From contig CM055076.1 of NCBI GenBank assembly GCA_029204045.2, forward strand, positions 9,025,966 to 9,089,965: DNA of 64,000 nt. Reading direction: 5' to 3'. The translations under genes were made by a program, and so were the position numbers. Every line of letters begins with the position of its first letter. Position 1 is the stretch's first letter. This DNA comes from Tillandsia leiboldiana (Eukaryota > Streptophyta > Magnoliopsida > Poales > Bromeliaceae). Under the pieces are notes generated by a model, which searched no databases, was not told the DNA's origin, and saw only the letters and a list, made by a program, of their open reading frames with translations. Below, one piece after another: positions 1-11,243 of the stretch.

Positions 1-2451
1 CCCTCTGCTGCAGCAAGGATGGTGACGGAAGGTCGACTTAAATTTCCTAACAGCCAATTGGTGAGGACATCTTTCTTTAAAAGATTGGCCCCTGTCAACC
101 CTACAGTCGCTCACGTGGAGATATCAAAGAAGTCAGTTTTTGATTGACTAGTGACTTCCAAGGGTGAAGTTACCGAAATGGCACTTCATCCTAAATCCAA
201 ATCTTTCAAGAGAAATGCTCGACGCTCTTTGAAAATGGAACAAATAAGAGAAAACAAGGGAGTAGCGGCACCTCTGCCAATCAAACTTGTAGTGAAACCA
301 GCGGAGCCCATGCATAACAAGTTTGCCCCACTCAGATTCGTCAAAAAGAATTCACCCACTACCGTTCTTCGTCCGGAGGTGGAAATGGGCCACCTACGAC
401 CTGTTGGAGAAGCCTTGCCAAGGCGCAATGAAACAACTATATCTCAATGCATTTATGAGGCCTTGGAAGAGGTTAAAAGGCATCGTAAAGCTAAAAACAT
501 ATCTACAATTAAAGGGCAGAAACAACCTTTGCAGCTTAATAAAAAGATTACCAAGCAGTGGAGGGCGAAGAACTCTGTTAAACCACCCAAGAATCAAGAA
601 AAACAAATAAAGAACTCTAAGGGATTGACCATTCACATAGTTAGGATGGTCAACCATTTAGAAGAAGACAATGATGATGATAACCACACACTCAGGGAGA
701 TAGTTGCAAAGGCCGCACTTCTACACAAAGGAAAGAAGGTATCAGAATCAAGAGGAGGAGAGCCCCCTCAAGGAACATGAGTACATCCCAACCCTGACCT
801 GCCTCATGACCCATTCGACATAGAGGAGACCAAAGAGGAACCTGCCTTTGTCCCCATGGATCCTAAAGATCTCCTGATTGCTTTAATGAGAAAGAGGCTA
901 GAAGAGAAAGATAAGAATATATCGAACTTGAACAAAAAGTTAGACGAGGTGTTGGAGATGGTCATCGGCATGCAAACACATGTGGGAATCCAACAACACA
1001 CACCTAAAGTTCAAGCTACGCCGCCAACCTTGAATTTGTCCACACCATCGACTCCAGGACATCCAACTAGACGAGCAACACCCACTCAACTAGCTATGGC
1101 AACTCAAGTTCAGGAAAATCTCCATGGCATGACTAGGGAGGAAATATCAGAACTTATCGCCTCTCAGTTGAAAGAATCAGCTGCGGGATCGATACCTAAG
1201 GAGAGAGGGCGGCGGCACCCATACCCCGTAGAGTATGACGAGGTGCTTTTCCCTCAAGGGTACTTTGTCCCTAAATTCAAGCAATTTAATAGGGTAGGTA
1301 ACCTGGATCAACATTTGGCACATTTCAAGGCCACATATGGAAACACTGGAGGCAATAACGCCTTACTTCTGTGACAATTTCCTCAAAGTTTGACGGGGAT
1401 GGCCTTCAATTGGTATTATTCTCTAGAAGACAACTCTATCAGTATTTGGAGTGAAATGAAGAATGCATTACGAGCAAAGTTTGCCACAGTTAGCGACAGA
1501 ATTTCAATAGCTGATTTGGCAGGTACCAAAAGAAAGAAAAATGAGTCAATATTGGACTATATAACACGATGGAGAAATTTAAGCATAAAATGTGAGAAAA
1601 CCTTAGAGCAACCCCAAGCAGTAGAGTTGCTCAAAGGGAATATAGACAATTGGATGGCCCTATTTCTTTGCATTACTAGTTGTACTACATTCCACGAGCT
1701 CATACTGAATGTTTCAAAATTAGAAAAGACCGATCCACAAATCTTGATGGGTCTTTATGCATCTAGAGCCCGAAAGGAGGACGGGAAGAAAGCCGAAACT
1801 AAAACCACTCAATCAAGAGCGGCTTATAGCAACATGGTTGAGAAAGGGAGAAAACTTGCTACTCTAGCCGAACAGACATCCAAACTAATGTTGGGAGATG
1901 GCAATTATAGGCCGACCATGGAAGAAAGAAAGAAAAAAGTCTATTCCTTCAGAAGGGATAAAGTAAACAAAATATTTAATGATGCCATCAAAAGTGGTTT
2001 ACAATTGCCGAAACCGAAGAGACTGGAAGAGATTGGAAAGACTAATGATCCCAAATATTGTCTTTATCATAGAATCATTAGTCACCCCATCGAAGACTGT
2101 TGGGTGTTTAAAGATTGGATTGAGAGGCAGTACAAAACCGGTGCCATCACTCTCTTTAGCTCAGTCCTAACCGACCCACATGTCGAAGAAACTAATGTAG
2201 TCAGTACAGGGACTAGCAAATCAGCAGATAATGACAACTCATTTCCTTTCGACTTCTGGAATACTTTTCTGACAAAGAAGACACAAAAAAAGCTCAAGCA
2301 ACTGAAAGAAACCCCAGGGATCACATGGCGAGGCCCTTTAAATCCCGAAATTCCATTAATACCTTTTGGAAATCAACCTTCCTCATCTTCTACATTAGCT
2401 AATCCTCCAACTTTATCTAACCGAAAGGTGATTAAGGGAAAAAAGGGCTAA
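1..2451 (+). pseudogene. Gypsy (Tat) gag, N-terminal and core part, broken by in-frame stops
   Basis: One reading frame runs from the left edge to 2451, with TGA codons at 145-147, 778-780 and 1372-1374. The first ~280 codons are basic and low in recognisable domains. A coiled-coil-like segment begins at the Met at 856. The retrotransposon gag core (capsid-like) covers about 1250-1750, with the family-typical GMAFNWYYSLE at about 1396 and a WRNLSIKCE segment near 1570. The protein would package the element's RNA in cytoplasmic particles. The stop at 1372 sits where related gags have Arg, consistent with CGA to TGA change. The frame ends at the TAA at 2449-2451, after which the sequence continues in another frame. 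Confidence 0.8.
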
Positions 2452-2455
2452 GAAG

Positions 2456-3763
2456 TTGGTGAATCCAGAACCGTACGAATCTAAGAAGACCGAACTCGAA
2501 AAGTATATTGACTCACTAGAAGAGTATGTGCAAGAAGAACGAGAAGCGGTATTGATTAAGGACTTTGTAGCTGGGGCAATGGAAGGTGCTACCGTCCCCA
2601 AGCGTAAAATTGATGAAAATGGAAAATTACGAAAGTATGTTGAGCCTCCTCTTCTGGTCTACAAAAAGGTCTATATAAACTCGGAAAATGAGTCTAGAGA
2701 GTTAGGGATGGAAACATATGAGGAGGAAGAAGATTTTTGGCGAGAGGTATGCAGGATCACCTCAGTTCGTGATATTGAAAGTGAAGATGAATTTGCCTCA
2801 GTGGAGGACAATGCCAATGGCGATTTCAACGATGAAGTGAGGACAAATTTCTACAAAAATTTAAAATAAAGAAAAAGGAGGAAACAGATTCACTCGTATA
2901 TGCGCAAAAGATAATGAACTATAAATTAGATTTGATCAATGAAGAGCTCTTTAATATGAGGGTCGAACAAAGAGGGATATCCAAAATGGTAATTGGGCTT
3001 GAAGCAAGAATTGAGCAAGTGTTGTGATTGATGGCCCCAACCCCTCGATGAGCTCGAACGATAAGAAACAACCCTCTCCAAGGAATTGTGGAACGTATTC
3101 AAAGGATCATGTCCACTGACACTCGTCAAAGGCAAATAACGGAGAATAGACCTTCTCGAAACTTGGGACAATCTGCCAGTCAAAGAAATATAGAAAATCA
3201 ATACCCGTCGGCTCAAGGAGGGAAACAACATTGGTCTCAAGAAAATAGAAATAATCAAATAATAATCCCTAAACAACAGCTGCCAAGCAATAATCAAAAG
3301 AAAGCACCGATCATGAAGAAGAAGAACAAATTCTCGAGCATCAAAATCAATGATAAGGGAATGATTGAAAGGCCGCAGCACCGAAATATACAAGCTCATA
3401 AAGAGAAAGGAAAAGTTCTACTCGTCGAGAACGAAAATACGAAAAAGATCTGAAAATTAGAGCCGAGAGAAACGCGAGCTCAATTTCGTTCGACGTGTGG
3501 GCATAATTCGAGGAGTCTGCAAAAAGTGATCAAATGCAACCCTCGACCAGTAGAGGCACCAAGAAAAATCAAACCCCAGGAAATATAAAACCCCAAAGAA
3601 CATATCTACCATATGACGAAAACGAACCCGTCATCTGTGGCTTTTGCGAAATGATTGGCCACTCTTATAAAAATTGCTGGCATTCAAAAGAGTTAGAAAA
3701 GAAAACACATAGTAAAGAATTTTGCAGAGTGATCACTATTTCCGAAGACTACTCTGATGAATC
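2456..3763 (+). pseudogene. Gypsy gag C-terminal part with CCHC zinc knuckle
   Basis: After a frameshift at about 2451 the coding sequence continues as an acidic stretch (2456-2869), a stop-ridden low-complexity stretch (2870-3530) and an open segment from 3534. The open segment contains one zinc knuckle of form C-x2-C-x4-H-x4-C at 3636-3677 (Cys, Cys, His and Cys at residues 35, 38, 43 and 48 of that segment), the usual RNA-binding motif of nucleocapsid. It stops being gypsy sequence at 3763, where element A is inserted. The same reading frame resumes at 25185 after the second TSD copy, which ties the two halves together. I see no function beyond gag. Confidence 0.72.
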
Positions 3764-3839
3764 TGTCACGCCCCGGCATCGAAACTGCGACCCGGGCTCG
3801 CCAACAGATCCGTCACCTATACGGGAAATCCCGCATAGG
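3764..3839 (-). other. Element A: terminal stem-loop pair next to the GGGGCGTGACA end
   Basis: A 10-bp inverted repeat (CCTATACGGG at 3816-3825 against CCCGCATAGG at 3830-3839) has one mismatch that becomes a G-U pair on the minus (sense) strand. A second hairpin follows between GCGACCCGGG and the terminus. The linker AACAGATCCG between them is conserved in six copies. Confidence 0.6.
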
Positions 3840-4181
3840 CGAAGCGTCCAACCTAAAAAAAAAGTAACAACTACCAACTATACAGATATCAGAGCTGAAA
3901 TAGATGCAGTAATAAAAATCTGAAACCACTGTATAACTGAAATAAAGATACAAGTAGAAACCTCCTATACAGCATCTATGAGTCCAAAAGGGGAGGTAAA
4001 CTAAAATCATAAATACATCAGTGTACAATAATATCCATAGTCCGGGTTGGTACATCTATCTCACCAATAAGACAACACTGGTAGGGATCTATCACGCGAC
4101 TCCCTCACTAAGATTTGTCGAGGCAACCGAAGCAGGGATGAAAAGGAAAGCCTCTGCAAAACTATCACCAACAGAGGGTAT

Positions 4182-4243
4182 GAGAACTACACCGTCACGT
4201 AGTTCTCAGTGGGTACCGTCTCCAACCTTACGGTCTGCCCACT
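4182..4243 (-). other. Element A: paired stem-loop module AGTGGG/CCCACT + GAGAACTAC/GTAGTTCTC
   Basis: Perfect 9-bp inverted repeat GAGAACTAC (4182-4190) and GTAGTTCTC (4199-4207), immediately followed by AGTGGG (4208-4213) paired with CCCACT (4238-4243). The same arrangement is found in B, C, D, F and G and, degenerate, in E and H. Confidence 0.6.
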
Positions 4244-5519
4244 AAGTCTACTAGAGGCATAAGATAACAGAAAATACTGTAAATAAGAATAAAATAGCTG
4301 GAAAGGAAACTACAGCTATTATGCCTCTATCTACGATGCTCAATGGGCGGGTAAAACAGATGATGATATGCAACCACTCTAACTCGAGGTGCCCAAACCA
4401 ACCGAACTATAATGACTGCTAAAAGGGCCAGTCAAGCCTGCGCTGACCTACCACCACTGCCCAATCTGGACTAGGCCTCATAGGGAGTCCAAACGTACCG
4501 AAACAACCATCGCATTCGGAGCGGCACTCAGGGGGAGTGACCCCACTGAGGAAAAGAACCATGTAGAATCGAGAACCAGAACTATAGCACAAGCAGGCTG
4601 TAATCCAAATCACGAGCGAACAGATCGCCATCCAAACCAAATAACCATATAGTCGGAACCCTCATCGGCCCAACATCAAACCCAACCGTCCAACAACACT
4701 AGGACCGAGAATTCTGGGAGACTGACGCCTACAACCCCAATCAAACAAGAACAGGTTCCAGGCACAGCCGCCCGTAGCTCTCGTCCCAAAAAGGAGGCAG
4801 CCCTTGGAACCCAGATCACTCGAACCCTCGTTGGGGGTGAGAAGATTTATATAAAAAGATGACATTTGTTTCTAAAAACCATTTCACTCGACCCCTCTCT
4901 GGGTAAGGACAAAAAGTAACTCCTTTTTAGAAACCCATCTTGATTGAAGGAAAAACCTAATTTTAATACCATTTAGTTTATAAGAAAATCAGTCAAAAAT
5001 GGTTTTATTTTCCCAAGTTCCGAAGGATTAGTGCCTTCGCCTTAATCAAACAAGAACAGGTTCCGGCGCCCCTCGAAGCTTTGGAAAGAAATATTAGTTT
5101 ACAAAAATCATGTGTATCCAAAAGTATTTCTGGGTTCAAGGTCCTACTATCACAAGATCAATACTGTCTCTACTCAATGACAATGAACCTAACAGAAGAA
5201 AACCCAACAACCCGGGATCACCGTCATCCCAAAAGGCTTCCGACACTAACACCAACTAACCACACACACCAGACTCCACTCGCCCCCCCGGCATGAGCGC
5301 AACATGCATCCTACACTGTCCTGACCACTCGGCCCACTACCCGGGCGAGGAGAAAACTCTAAGTCCAGAAGAAAATAAACATGTAATGTGTAGGAAGACT
5401 AAAGCATAGAAGAACCTAGCCCAAGTGAGAGTTTTTTACTAGTCTGGTTAAACATATAAATATATGACGGGGTGCTAGTCAAGGTTCCATAATTGAACAT
5501 ACAACATAATCAATACCCA

Positions 5520-5850
5520 GAATGCTAACTCTAGCATGCATACATCCCGAATAATAATGAATCCCCAACTATAACATGCATATATCCTGATCAGTAATTA
5601 AGTCCCCAACTATGCCATGCATATATCCTGAACTATAAATAAGTCCCCAACTATCCCATGCATATATCCTGATCAGTAATTAAGTCCCCAACTATGCCAT
5701 GCATGCATATATCCTGAACTATAAATAAGTCCCCAACTATGCCATGCATATATCCTGAACTATAAATAAGTCTCCAACTATGCCATGCATATATCTTGAA
5801 CTATAAATAAATCCCCAACTCTACCATGTATATATCTCAAACAACATAGA
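5520..5850. repeat. ~41-bp tandem array inside element A
   Basis: About eight units built on CCCCAACTATGCCATGCAT followed by ATATCCTGA. Units alternate between two variants, one ending GAACTATAAATAAGT and the other GATCAGTAATTAAGT. The first and last units are diverged. Not seen in the other copies of the family in this window. Confidence 0.8.
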
Positions 5851-6627
5851 ACACATATCTATCATGCATGTCCGCTACAGATAGAATTAGAAAATAGTCC
5901 GTCGATTTGGAGAAAAATCTAACCCACCTAGATGCGCGCATCGGTCCAGAGTCCAAATAAGCTGAGATTTAACGTGCGCGATCCTCACGTTCCCACAGTT
6001 CCAACGAACCAAAAATCACTAGAAAACTCCTTCCATACACTAAGATACAAGCCAAACACCGCGATAAGCTCAAATCACTCAAAATAGTAACCTCACCGCA
6101 CATCTGTCCATGAAACAGGAAATTACCTCCTATGATATGCCCTTCAAAAATTCCAAGAAAAATATGGCTGTGATTCTCGCGAAGTATAGATAGAAATCGA
6201 GTCCTTAAACACCAAATTCCGCCTCCCGTAGGCTGAGAAAATGTAAGATCACTCCTCCGCTGTCTAGAAACATGCTGTAGAAAAAGGGGGTCTAAAGATG
6301 TTGCGAGAAATCCCATAAAAACTCGAAACGGAGAAGAGTAATGCATATTAAAATCGAAGGCCTACTTATCGTGGAAACGCCACCACAAAAATCGGCAAAA
6401 AACTCCAAGAACTCAGCTCGGGGGAGCCGGCGGACGAAGAGTCAACGGAAAAGACCAGTGTCAAAGAAACGTCGCAGCTCGCGAGATCGGGTAGGAAAAA
6501 TATCAAAATATCTCTAAAAATCCTCCAAAACCCCAAGAAGCGAAGAAGACTCAAAGAAGAAGCTCACTGTCAAAAACGGATCCCAAAACGGATTTTAAAA
6601 AGTCCTCAAAAGAAGCCCAAAATGGCC

Positions 6628-6985
6628 TATTTATAGCTGAATCCAAGAAGACCACTATTTCGGGTCAAGGGGGAAGTTTCGAGCGCCCGAATCCACCCGC
6701 AGCGCCCGAATCCACGTGGCGTTCATCTAGTCATCCACGCCCAGCGCCCGAATCCATGGGATTGCGCCATGTGTCCTGCTCCCCTCTGCTCCGTGCGCCC
6801 GGTGAACGCGCGGCCGCTGGCGCTCGCCAATGGGAGCGCTCCACGTGTCCCACGTGGTCCACGTGCAGTCCACGCGCCGAGTCTACCGAATCCTGTCGGC
6901 CAATCAGAAGGCTCCATGTGGCGCCGCCCCGCCAGTCACGCCGTGATTGGCGCGGCCCGACCAATCCCGTGCTGCCACGTGGCAT
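6628..6985 (-). promoter_or_regulatory. Element A: U3 promoter with G-box cluster and TATA box
   Basis: On the minus strand a TATAAATA box (complement of 6628-6635) lies downstream of a GC-rich stretch. That stretch holds five CACGTG hexamers (6713, 6842, 6851, 6860, 6976) and CCAAT/ATTGG motifs near 6828, 6900, 6946 and 6960. G-boxes are bZIP/bHLH binding sites in plants. Activity here is inferred, not shown. Confidence 0.55.
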
Positions 6986-7145
6986 GTGCACAAACTCCCT
7001 GGTCCCGGTGCACGCGCCTGGGCCGTGGATCAGCCTGCCCGCGCCTCCGCGCCTGCCCGTGCCTGCACGCGGTCGCGGCCATGCCTGCCCGCTGCCGCAC
7101 CGGCGTGCTCCGCCACCTGCCCACCGCCGCCGGTGCTGCCCGGAA

Positions 7146-8396
7146 TGTGGGTTATGTTAATATGGATCTGAATAGGGGAAAAACCACCTAGAGGGGGGGA
7201 GGGGGTGAATAGGTGTAAACAATAAACACACCAAATCGTTGCGTAAAAAATAACCCATGCGAAAAATAAATGAAGTACGCAAGATTTATGTGGAAAACTC
7301 CATCACAGGAGTAAAAAACCACGGGACCGATAACACGGCGAAATCCACTAAGATTAAACACGTACAAGGTGATTTACCGTAACCCTACGACTCGACCTTT
7401 TCCTTACACTCCTAGTTGATCTTCTCCGCTCGCTCCACAACGCTCCTCGAATCCACGATTTGCGTCCAACTTCGAATCCACGAAGTCCAACGTCGAATCC
7501 ACGACGTCCAACTAAATCCACAGTCTTCACCAAAGTAGCACGTATCGATCACACGAACGTACCTCGCTCCAAATCCACGAGAGCGGTAGCACCTTGAATC
7601 CACAAGGCCACGCGAATCCACGCGTCGATTTTGGGAAATCGTTGTTTTTGTTGGTGATGATAATGCGCCGAATACTTAGATCAAAGATAGATAAGAAAAC
7701 ACCATCTAAGTATTCTTCAATTTGATTCTACGAGAAATAGGAGTTTGGAAACCCTAGAATCAAATTGAACGATATAGACGAAGAAACATAAATTAGATCA
7801 TGTTTTCCTTTCTTCTCTATATATGTGGATTTTTTTGTTTTTGGATTACCCTAAAAGATGAATGATAGGGTCTGTTTATAGGTTAGAAACCTTTGGAAAG
7901 AGATAAGCATCAACAACTACCTTATTTGGAATTTTTCCGCTCGGCGATCCCGACTGGATTAAATCTGATCCGGACTGTCGTCTTTAGATAGAACTTTTCT
8001 AGAAAAACAAGTTTGGGGTCCGGACTGGAATTTCGTAATCCGGATTGTTCATGTGATTTCAGCAAACACATAGTTCGGGGTCCGGACTGAGCAGAGGCTG
8101 TTCCAGACTGGAATTCCGCATGAACTAAACTATGTTCAGGGTCCGGACTGGAATGGTCTGATCCGGATCCTGAGCATCCAACTTATCCAGTTTTTTATTT
8201 TTATGCAATGAAAAATCTTCCAAGTGTTTCTAAACTACAAGAATGTATTCGGATCACAAAATTTATTTAGTTAAACGTACCTAATCCTTTTGAATTCATT
8301 CTTCTTGAGATTGATGTATATGATCCACAATTCTTCATCTTCAATCTTCAATACGTAAAACACTTCACGAAATACGCCAACACAAAATCCTTAACA
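7146..8396 (-). repeat. Copia-1 3' LTR (1251 bp)
   Basis: It begins TGTGGGTTATG and ends CCTTAACA on the plus strand, matching 23632-24884 with visible substitutions and small indels. On the minus strand U3 carries repeated TCCGGACT/ATCCGGA motifs (7930-8180), then a TATATAGAG TATA box (complement of about 7817-7825). A short repeat of CGAATCCACGA-type units lies at 7445-7625 in the R/U5 part. The TSD cggaa lies at 7141-7145. Confidence 0.92.
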
Positions 8397-8412
8397 ATCT
8401 CCCCCTTTGGCG
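8397..8412 (-). other. Copia-1 polypurine tract adjoining the 3' LTR
   Basis: The minus strand reads CCGCCAAAGGGGGAGAT directly before the LTR start TGTTAAGG. It is preceded by GTCACGAAA, the arrangement usual in Sireviruses. Confidence 0.88.
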
Positions 8413-9084
8413 GTTTCGTGACAAAACAAAAATCCACTTAAAAAATTCAAAAAGATATTTTTGTTGCTATCACCATACAACAAAAATTTACATGAATGAT
8501 CGAAATAAACTGAATACTAGAGATAAACTCCTAATACAAACTCTAGACTTAGACGCTTGTACTCTCAGCAAAAGAAATAATTTTTGACAAAAGAAATCGT
8601 TAGATACTCAAGAATTTAAACATTCAATAAACAATCAGAGAGATAGAGTTTATACTCACCATGACATTAAATATCAGATATGTATGAGAATAAGCAATCA
8701 CGGATTCACATATCATCTAATCCTTAAAAGTTCAAATGTCATATCAAGATTCTAACAATTTCACAAATATGTCAGTTATCAAATAGCTTGTTAGTAATAT
8801 TACATGCCCAAATAGTTAGTCAAATAGTTAGTAGTGGCATGTATCCAACTTACCTTCAACTTACATTCAAAGTTCAATGTTCAAGTGTTTCAAGTTCTCC
8901 AAACTTTCAAGTTCAAGTGTTTCAAGTGTCTCTCCCCCTTTTTGTCACAGAAAGTTAGCCAAAATTTAAAAAAAGGGAGTGCAAAGTTTGTAAAAACTAA
9001 GAACTTAAAATAAAAACCTGCAAAAGAAGGCATTAGAACTAAACAAAACATATAAACAAAATACCCTGAAGAAGGAAAACTTGT
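8413..9084 (-). other. Copia-1 3' untranslated region between the env-like ORF and the 3' LTR
   Basis: No gene. AT-rich, bounded by the two polypurine tracts at 8397-8412 and 8931-8948. Short direct repeats of TTCAAGTGTTTCAAGT occur around 8870-8930. Confidence 0.6.
8931..8948 (-). other. Copia-1 second, upstream polypurine tract
   Basis: The minus strand reads GTGACAAAAAGGGGGAGA about 0.53 kb inside the 3' LTR. It repeats the pattern GTSACAAA...GGGGGAGA of the proximal tract. The same doublet is present at 47354 and about 47690 in a second Sirevirus fragment. Confidence 0.75.
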
Positions 9085-9681
9085 TCAACCTAGATCTGAA
9101 CTTTCCGAACTGCGGCAATCAAATTTATTCAAAATTCCCTTAAGCAGTCTTGAGATTTTCGAACATTTCCTTTTAATCTGTCGTTGTCCGGTAGAGATAT
9201 GCTTTAAATCAAGTGACATTCTTTCTTGTTCTGTAGACAGTCGCTTTTGCTCTTGACAGATGGCGGACATAGATGTATCATCCTCTGTCATGTCTTTCTT
9301 AGAGGTCGAAGTAGGTAGCGTAGATGAAGATGGTTCATAGCTACCTTCAATCCATGGAGATTCTCTAGGTAGAGATCGTGTACCGCTAAGAGGTTCATTA
9401 ATATGAAGTCTACTACCCCTTGTGTTCTTCCGTCTAGCGTACTTCTTAAATGTTGAACAAGAGTTCATAGGTTCTTTGTTCTTTAATGCGAACCTATCTT
9501 CTTCATCAACAATCTGTTGTGCTTCCCTGCAAAATTCTTCCCAATCTTCCTTGTCAGATTCTAAATCATCTTGAAGGACATTCTTTGTTTCTTCCTGACT
9601 TTCTCTATCTTGCTCCCTTTTTATTATCGCTCGTGTGCTGACCATTGCTGTGATAAACACAATCAACCAAGCAAATGCCAT
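9085..9681 (-). pseudogene. Copia-1 extra ORF after pol (env-like position), 198 codons, open
   Basis: Open frame from the ATG at 9681 (MAFAWLIVFITAMVSTR) to a stop at 9085. The first ~20 residues form a hydrophobic segment like a signal peptide or signal anchor. The rest is charged and helix-prone (QEQKRLSTEQERMSLDLK), suggesting a coiled coil. Its C-terminal half resembles the decayed plus-strand fragment at about 47030-47220 in another Sirevirus. It lies between RNase H and the 3' LTR, where Sireviruses carry their env-like ORF. A good splice acceptor (AG at 9705-9706) lies 23 nt upstream of the ATG. Function is unknown, and membrane fusion activity cannot be claimed. Intact as a frame but part of a dead element, so typed pseudogene with caution. 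Confidence 0.55.
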
Positions 9682-9704
9682 TTGAAAGATTTTCAAAAAT
9701 CAAC

Positions 9705-10330
9705 CTGTGAGTAAGAACTCAAAAACATGAAAAAAATTGTTTAATTTCAAAATTTTGAAAAATCATACCCAAGCAATCTTTATCATGTATAGAGACTAGG
9801 AATCAAGTTAGATTTGCAAAAAGAATTTTAAAAATAGATCAATCCCATGATTTTCAAAAATTCCTAAAATTTACCCTAAAATCGAATTTTCAGAAATCGA
9901 AGCCCAAAAATTCGTTAATCAAATGAATACAAGGCATAGAAACAAATCTAAGGTGTCTAGAGTTCTTATTTCAAAAGAAATTTGATAAAAAACCGTGCAA
10001 AAATGAAATCATAGCATTAATTCTCTCACGTTTTGATAAACATAAGCAAAAACAGTGAAAACAAGAGTTTTGATCATAAGAACTTACTTAGATTGAGTGA
10101 AAACTAGTTGCAAATGATCCAAATCTCCTTGATTCTAGAGAGAGAAACTCTAGGAAGCTAGAAACAAAAGTTTAGAGAGAATGGAAATAAAAAAACCTTT
10201 CGTTTCATATAAAACCTAGCCGCGGTCCGGATCGGGTCGGGAGTTCAGTCCGGATCGGCTACCCGCAGAGAAATCCCAGCGTTCGGGATCCGGACTGAGC
10301 CCATCCAATCCGGATTGCCTGCAACTTTTT
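9705..10330 (-). promoter_or_regulatory. Candidate internal promoter, leader and intron for the env-like ORF
   Basis: On the minus strand a stretch rich in TCCGGAC/ATCCGGA motifs (10212-10330), like the LTR U3, is followed by TTTTATATGAA (complement of 10204-10214). Next comes a ~110-nt leader to 10088, a consensus donor GTAAGT (10087 downward) and an acceptor ending at 9705, giving an intron of 383 bp. The ATG of the extra ORF follows 23 nt later. The plus strand also reads TATAAAAC here, so the orientation of the TATA element is ambiguous. Confidence 0.4.
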
Positions 10331-11243
10331 CTCCAGAAAAATTTATAAAAATTTTAGAAAATCCAGAAAAAGTATGTAAGCATTCTTGCATATCAACTTT
10401 AAACAAAAAGTATTGTTTCACATCAAAAGAAATAGATTATGCTAAATCTATCATTAATACTCAAATAACGAAACGAAAATTTATAAAAGTTATATCCTCT
10501 AAAGTTGAGCAAGTTCAAAACATCAATCACGATCTAATAAGTAATGTGTTTATCAAATCATCAATTGAATAAAGAAAATGAAAGCACAAAGATCGATAGA
10601 TGTTTGAAATCCTAAATAAATTAGATAATGCTATCAAGTCAATATGTTTTAGGGAGTGGCTCTTTGAGCATCTTTCAATTTGAAATCCCACCTTATACCA
10701 ACCTTGGAATTCGACAAAATCAAGTATTTCAAAAAAAAAAAATTCTAATAAACAAGAAACACCATGCTTGGTAAACATGTGGTAGCCGCACACAGTACTC
10801 GGAGGACCAAGATGGTAGCTCTTTCCTCCATGTGGTGGTAGTTTTCACACTCCACTAAGGGATGTAACTCTTTCCACATCTTTTGAACATGAAACTTTAA
10901 ATAATATTCCCCCTCAATTGGCTATCAATTATGTAAAATATTAAGTATTCAACCAACCATTGATCTCATGTTCATACTTAACTCAATTATCAAATAAGAT
11001 AAAAACTATACCAATAGATCATTGAGAGAGGAATTGACTTTGATCAAATAAAGATGAAATAATTGATATAAATGATCAGTGCATCAAGAGAGTTATAATG
11101 ATATCCAAATCATAATAAATTTCTCAAAACATGAAAAGATGCAATTAAAGTTAATTTAACAAATGCTCAGTTAATGTTCTATATACAAAAAGAAAAAGAA
11201 CACAAAACAAAACCTAACCTAAGCAATGGTTCAAAAAAAATGG
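10331..11243 (-). other. Copia-1 spacer between RNase H and the env-like region
   Basis: AT-rich and without a sustained reading frame on the minus strand. The segment 10315-10572 reads open on plus but is AT-rich with no family resemblance, and I do not call it a gene. No promoter or repeat is recognised beyond the U3-like block to its left. Confidence 0.5.

Larger units (their letters stand above)
3764..7145 (-). mobile_element. Element A (non-coding LTR-like family), left part
   Basis: It begins TGTCACGCCCCGG at 3764, preceded by the TSD gaatc (3759-3763). The rest of A lies at 24890-25179, followed by gaatc at 25180-25184. Copia-1 separates the two parts. Rejoined length is about 3.67 kb with no credible protein. 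The presumed sense strand is minus: U3 with five CACGTG motifs (6713, 6842, 6851, 6860, 6976), a TATAAATA box (complement of 6628-6635), then a long R/U5 ending in CGTGACA. It could be a solo LTR of a long-LTR retrotransposon, with chromoviruses of Tekay/Del type being one possibility, or a non-autonomous element. I cannot decide which from one window. Confidence 0.85.

Noticed and set aside
6723..7191. Overlapping long open frames on both strands in the GC-rich part of element A
   Set aside because: High GC and CpG content removes stop codons in all frames. The products are Arg/Pro/Ala-rich with no domain, and the equivalent zones of B, C and F do not conserve any frame.
10315..10572. 85-codon plus-strand frame in the Copia-1 spacer
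   Set aside because: AT-rich, antisense to the element, no family resemblance. Probably a chance frame.
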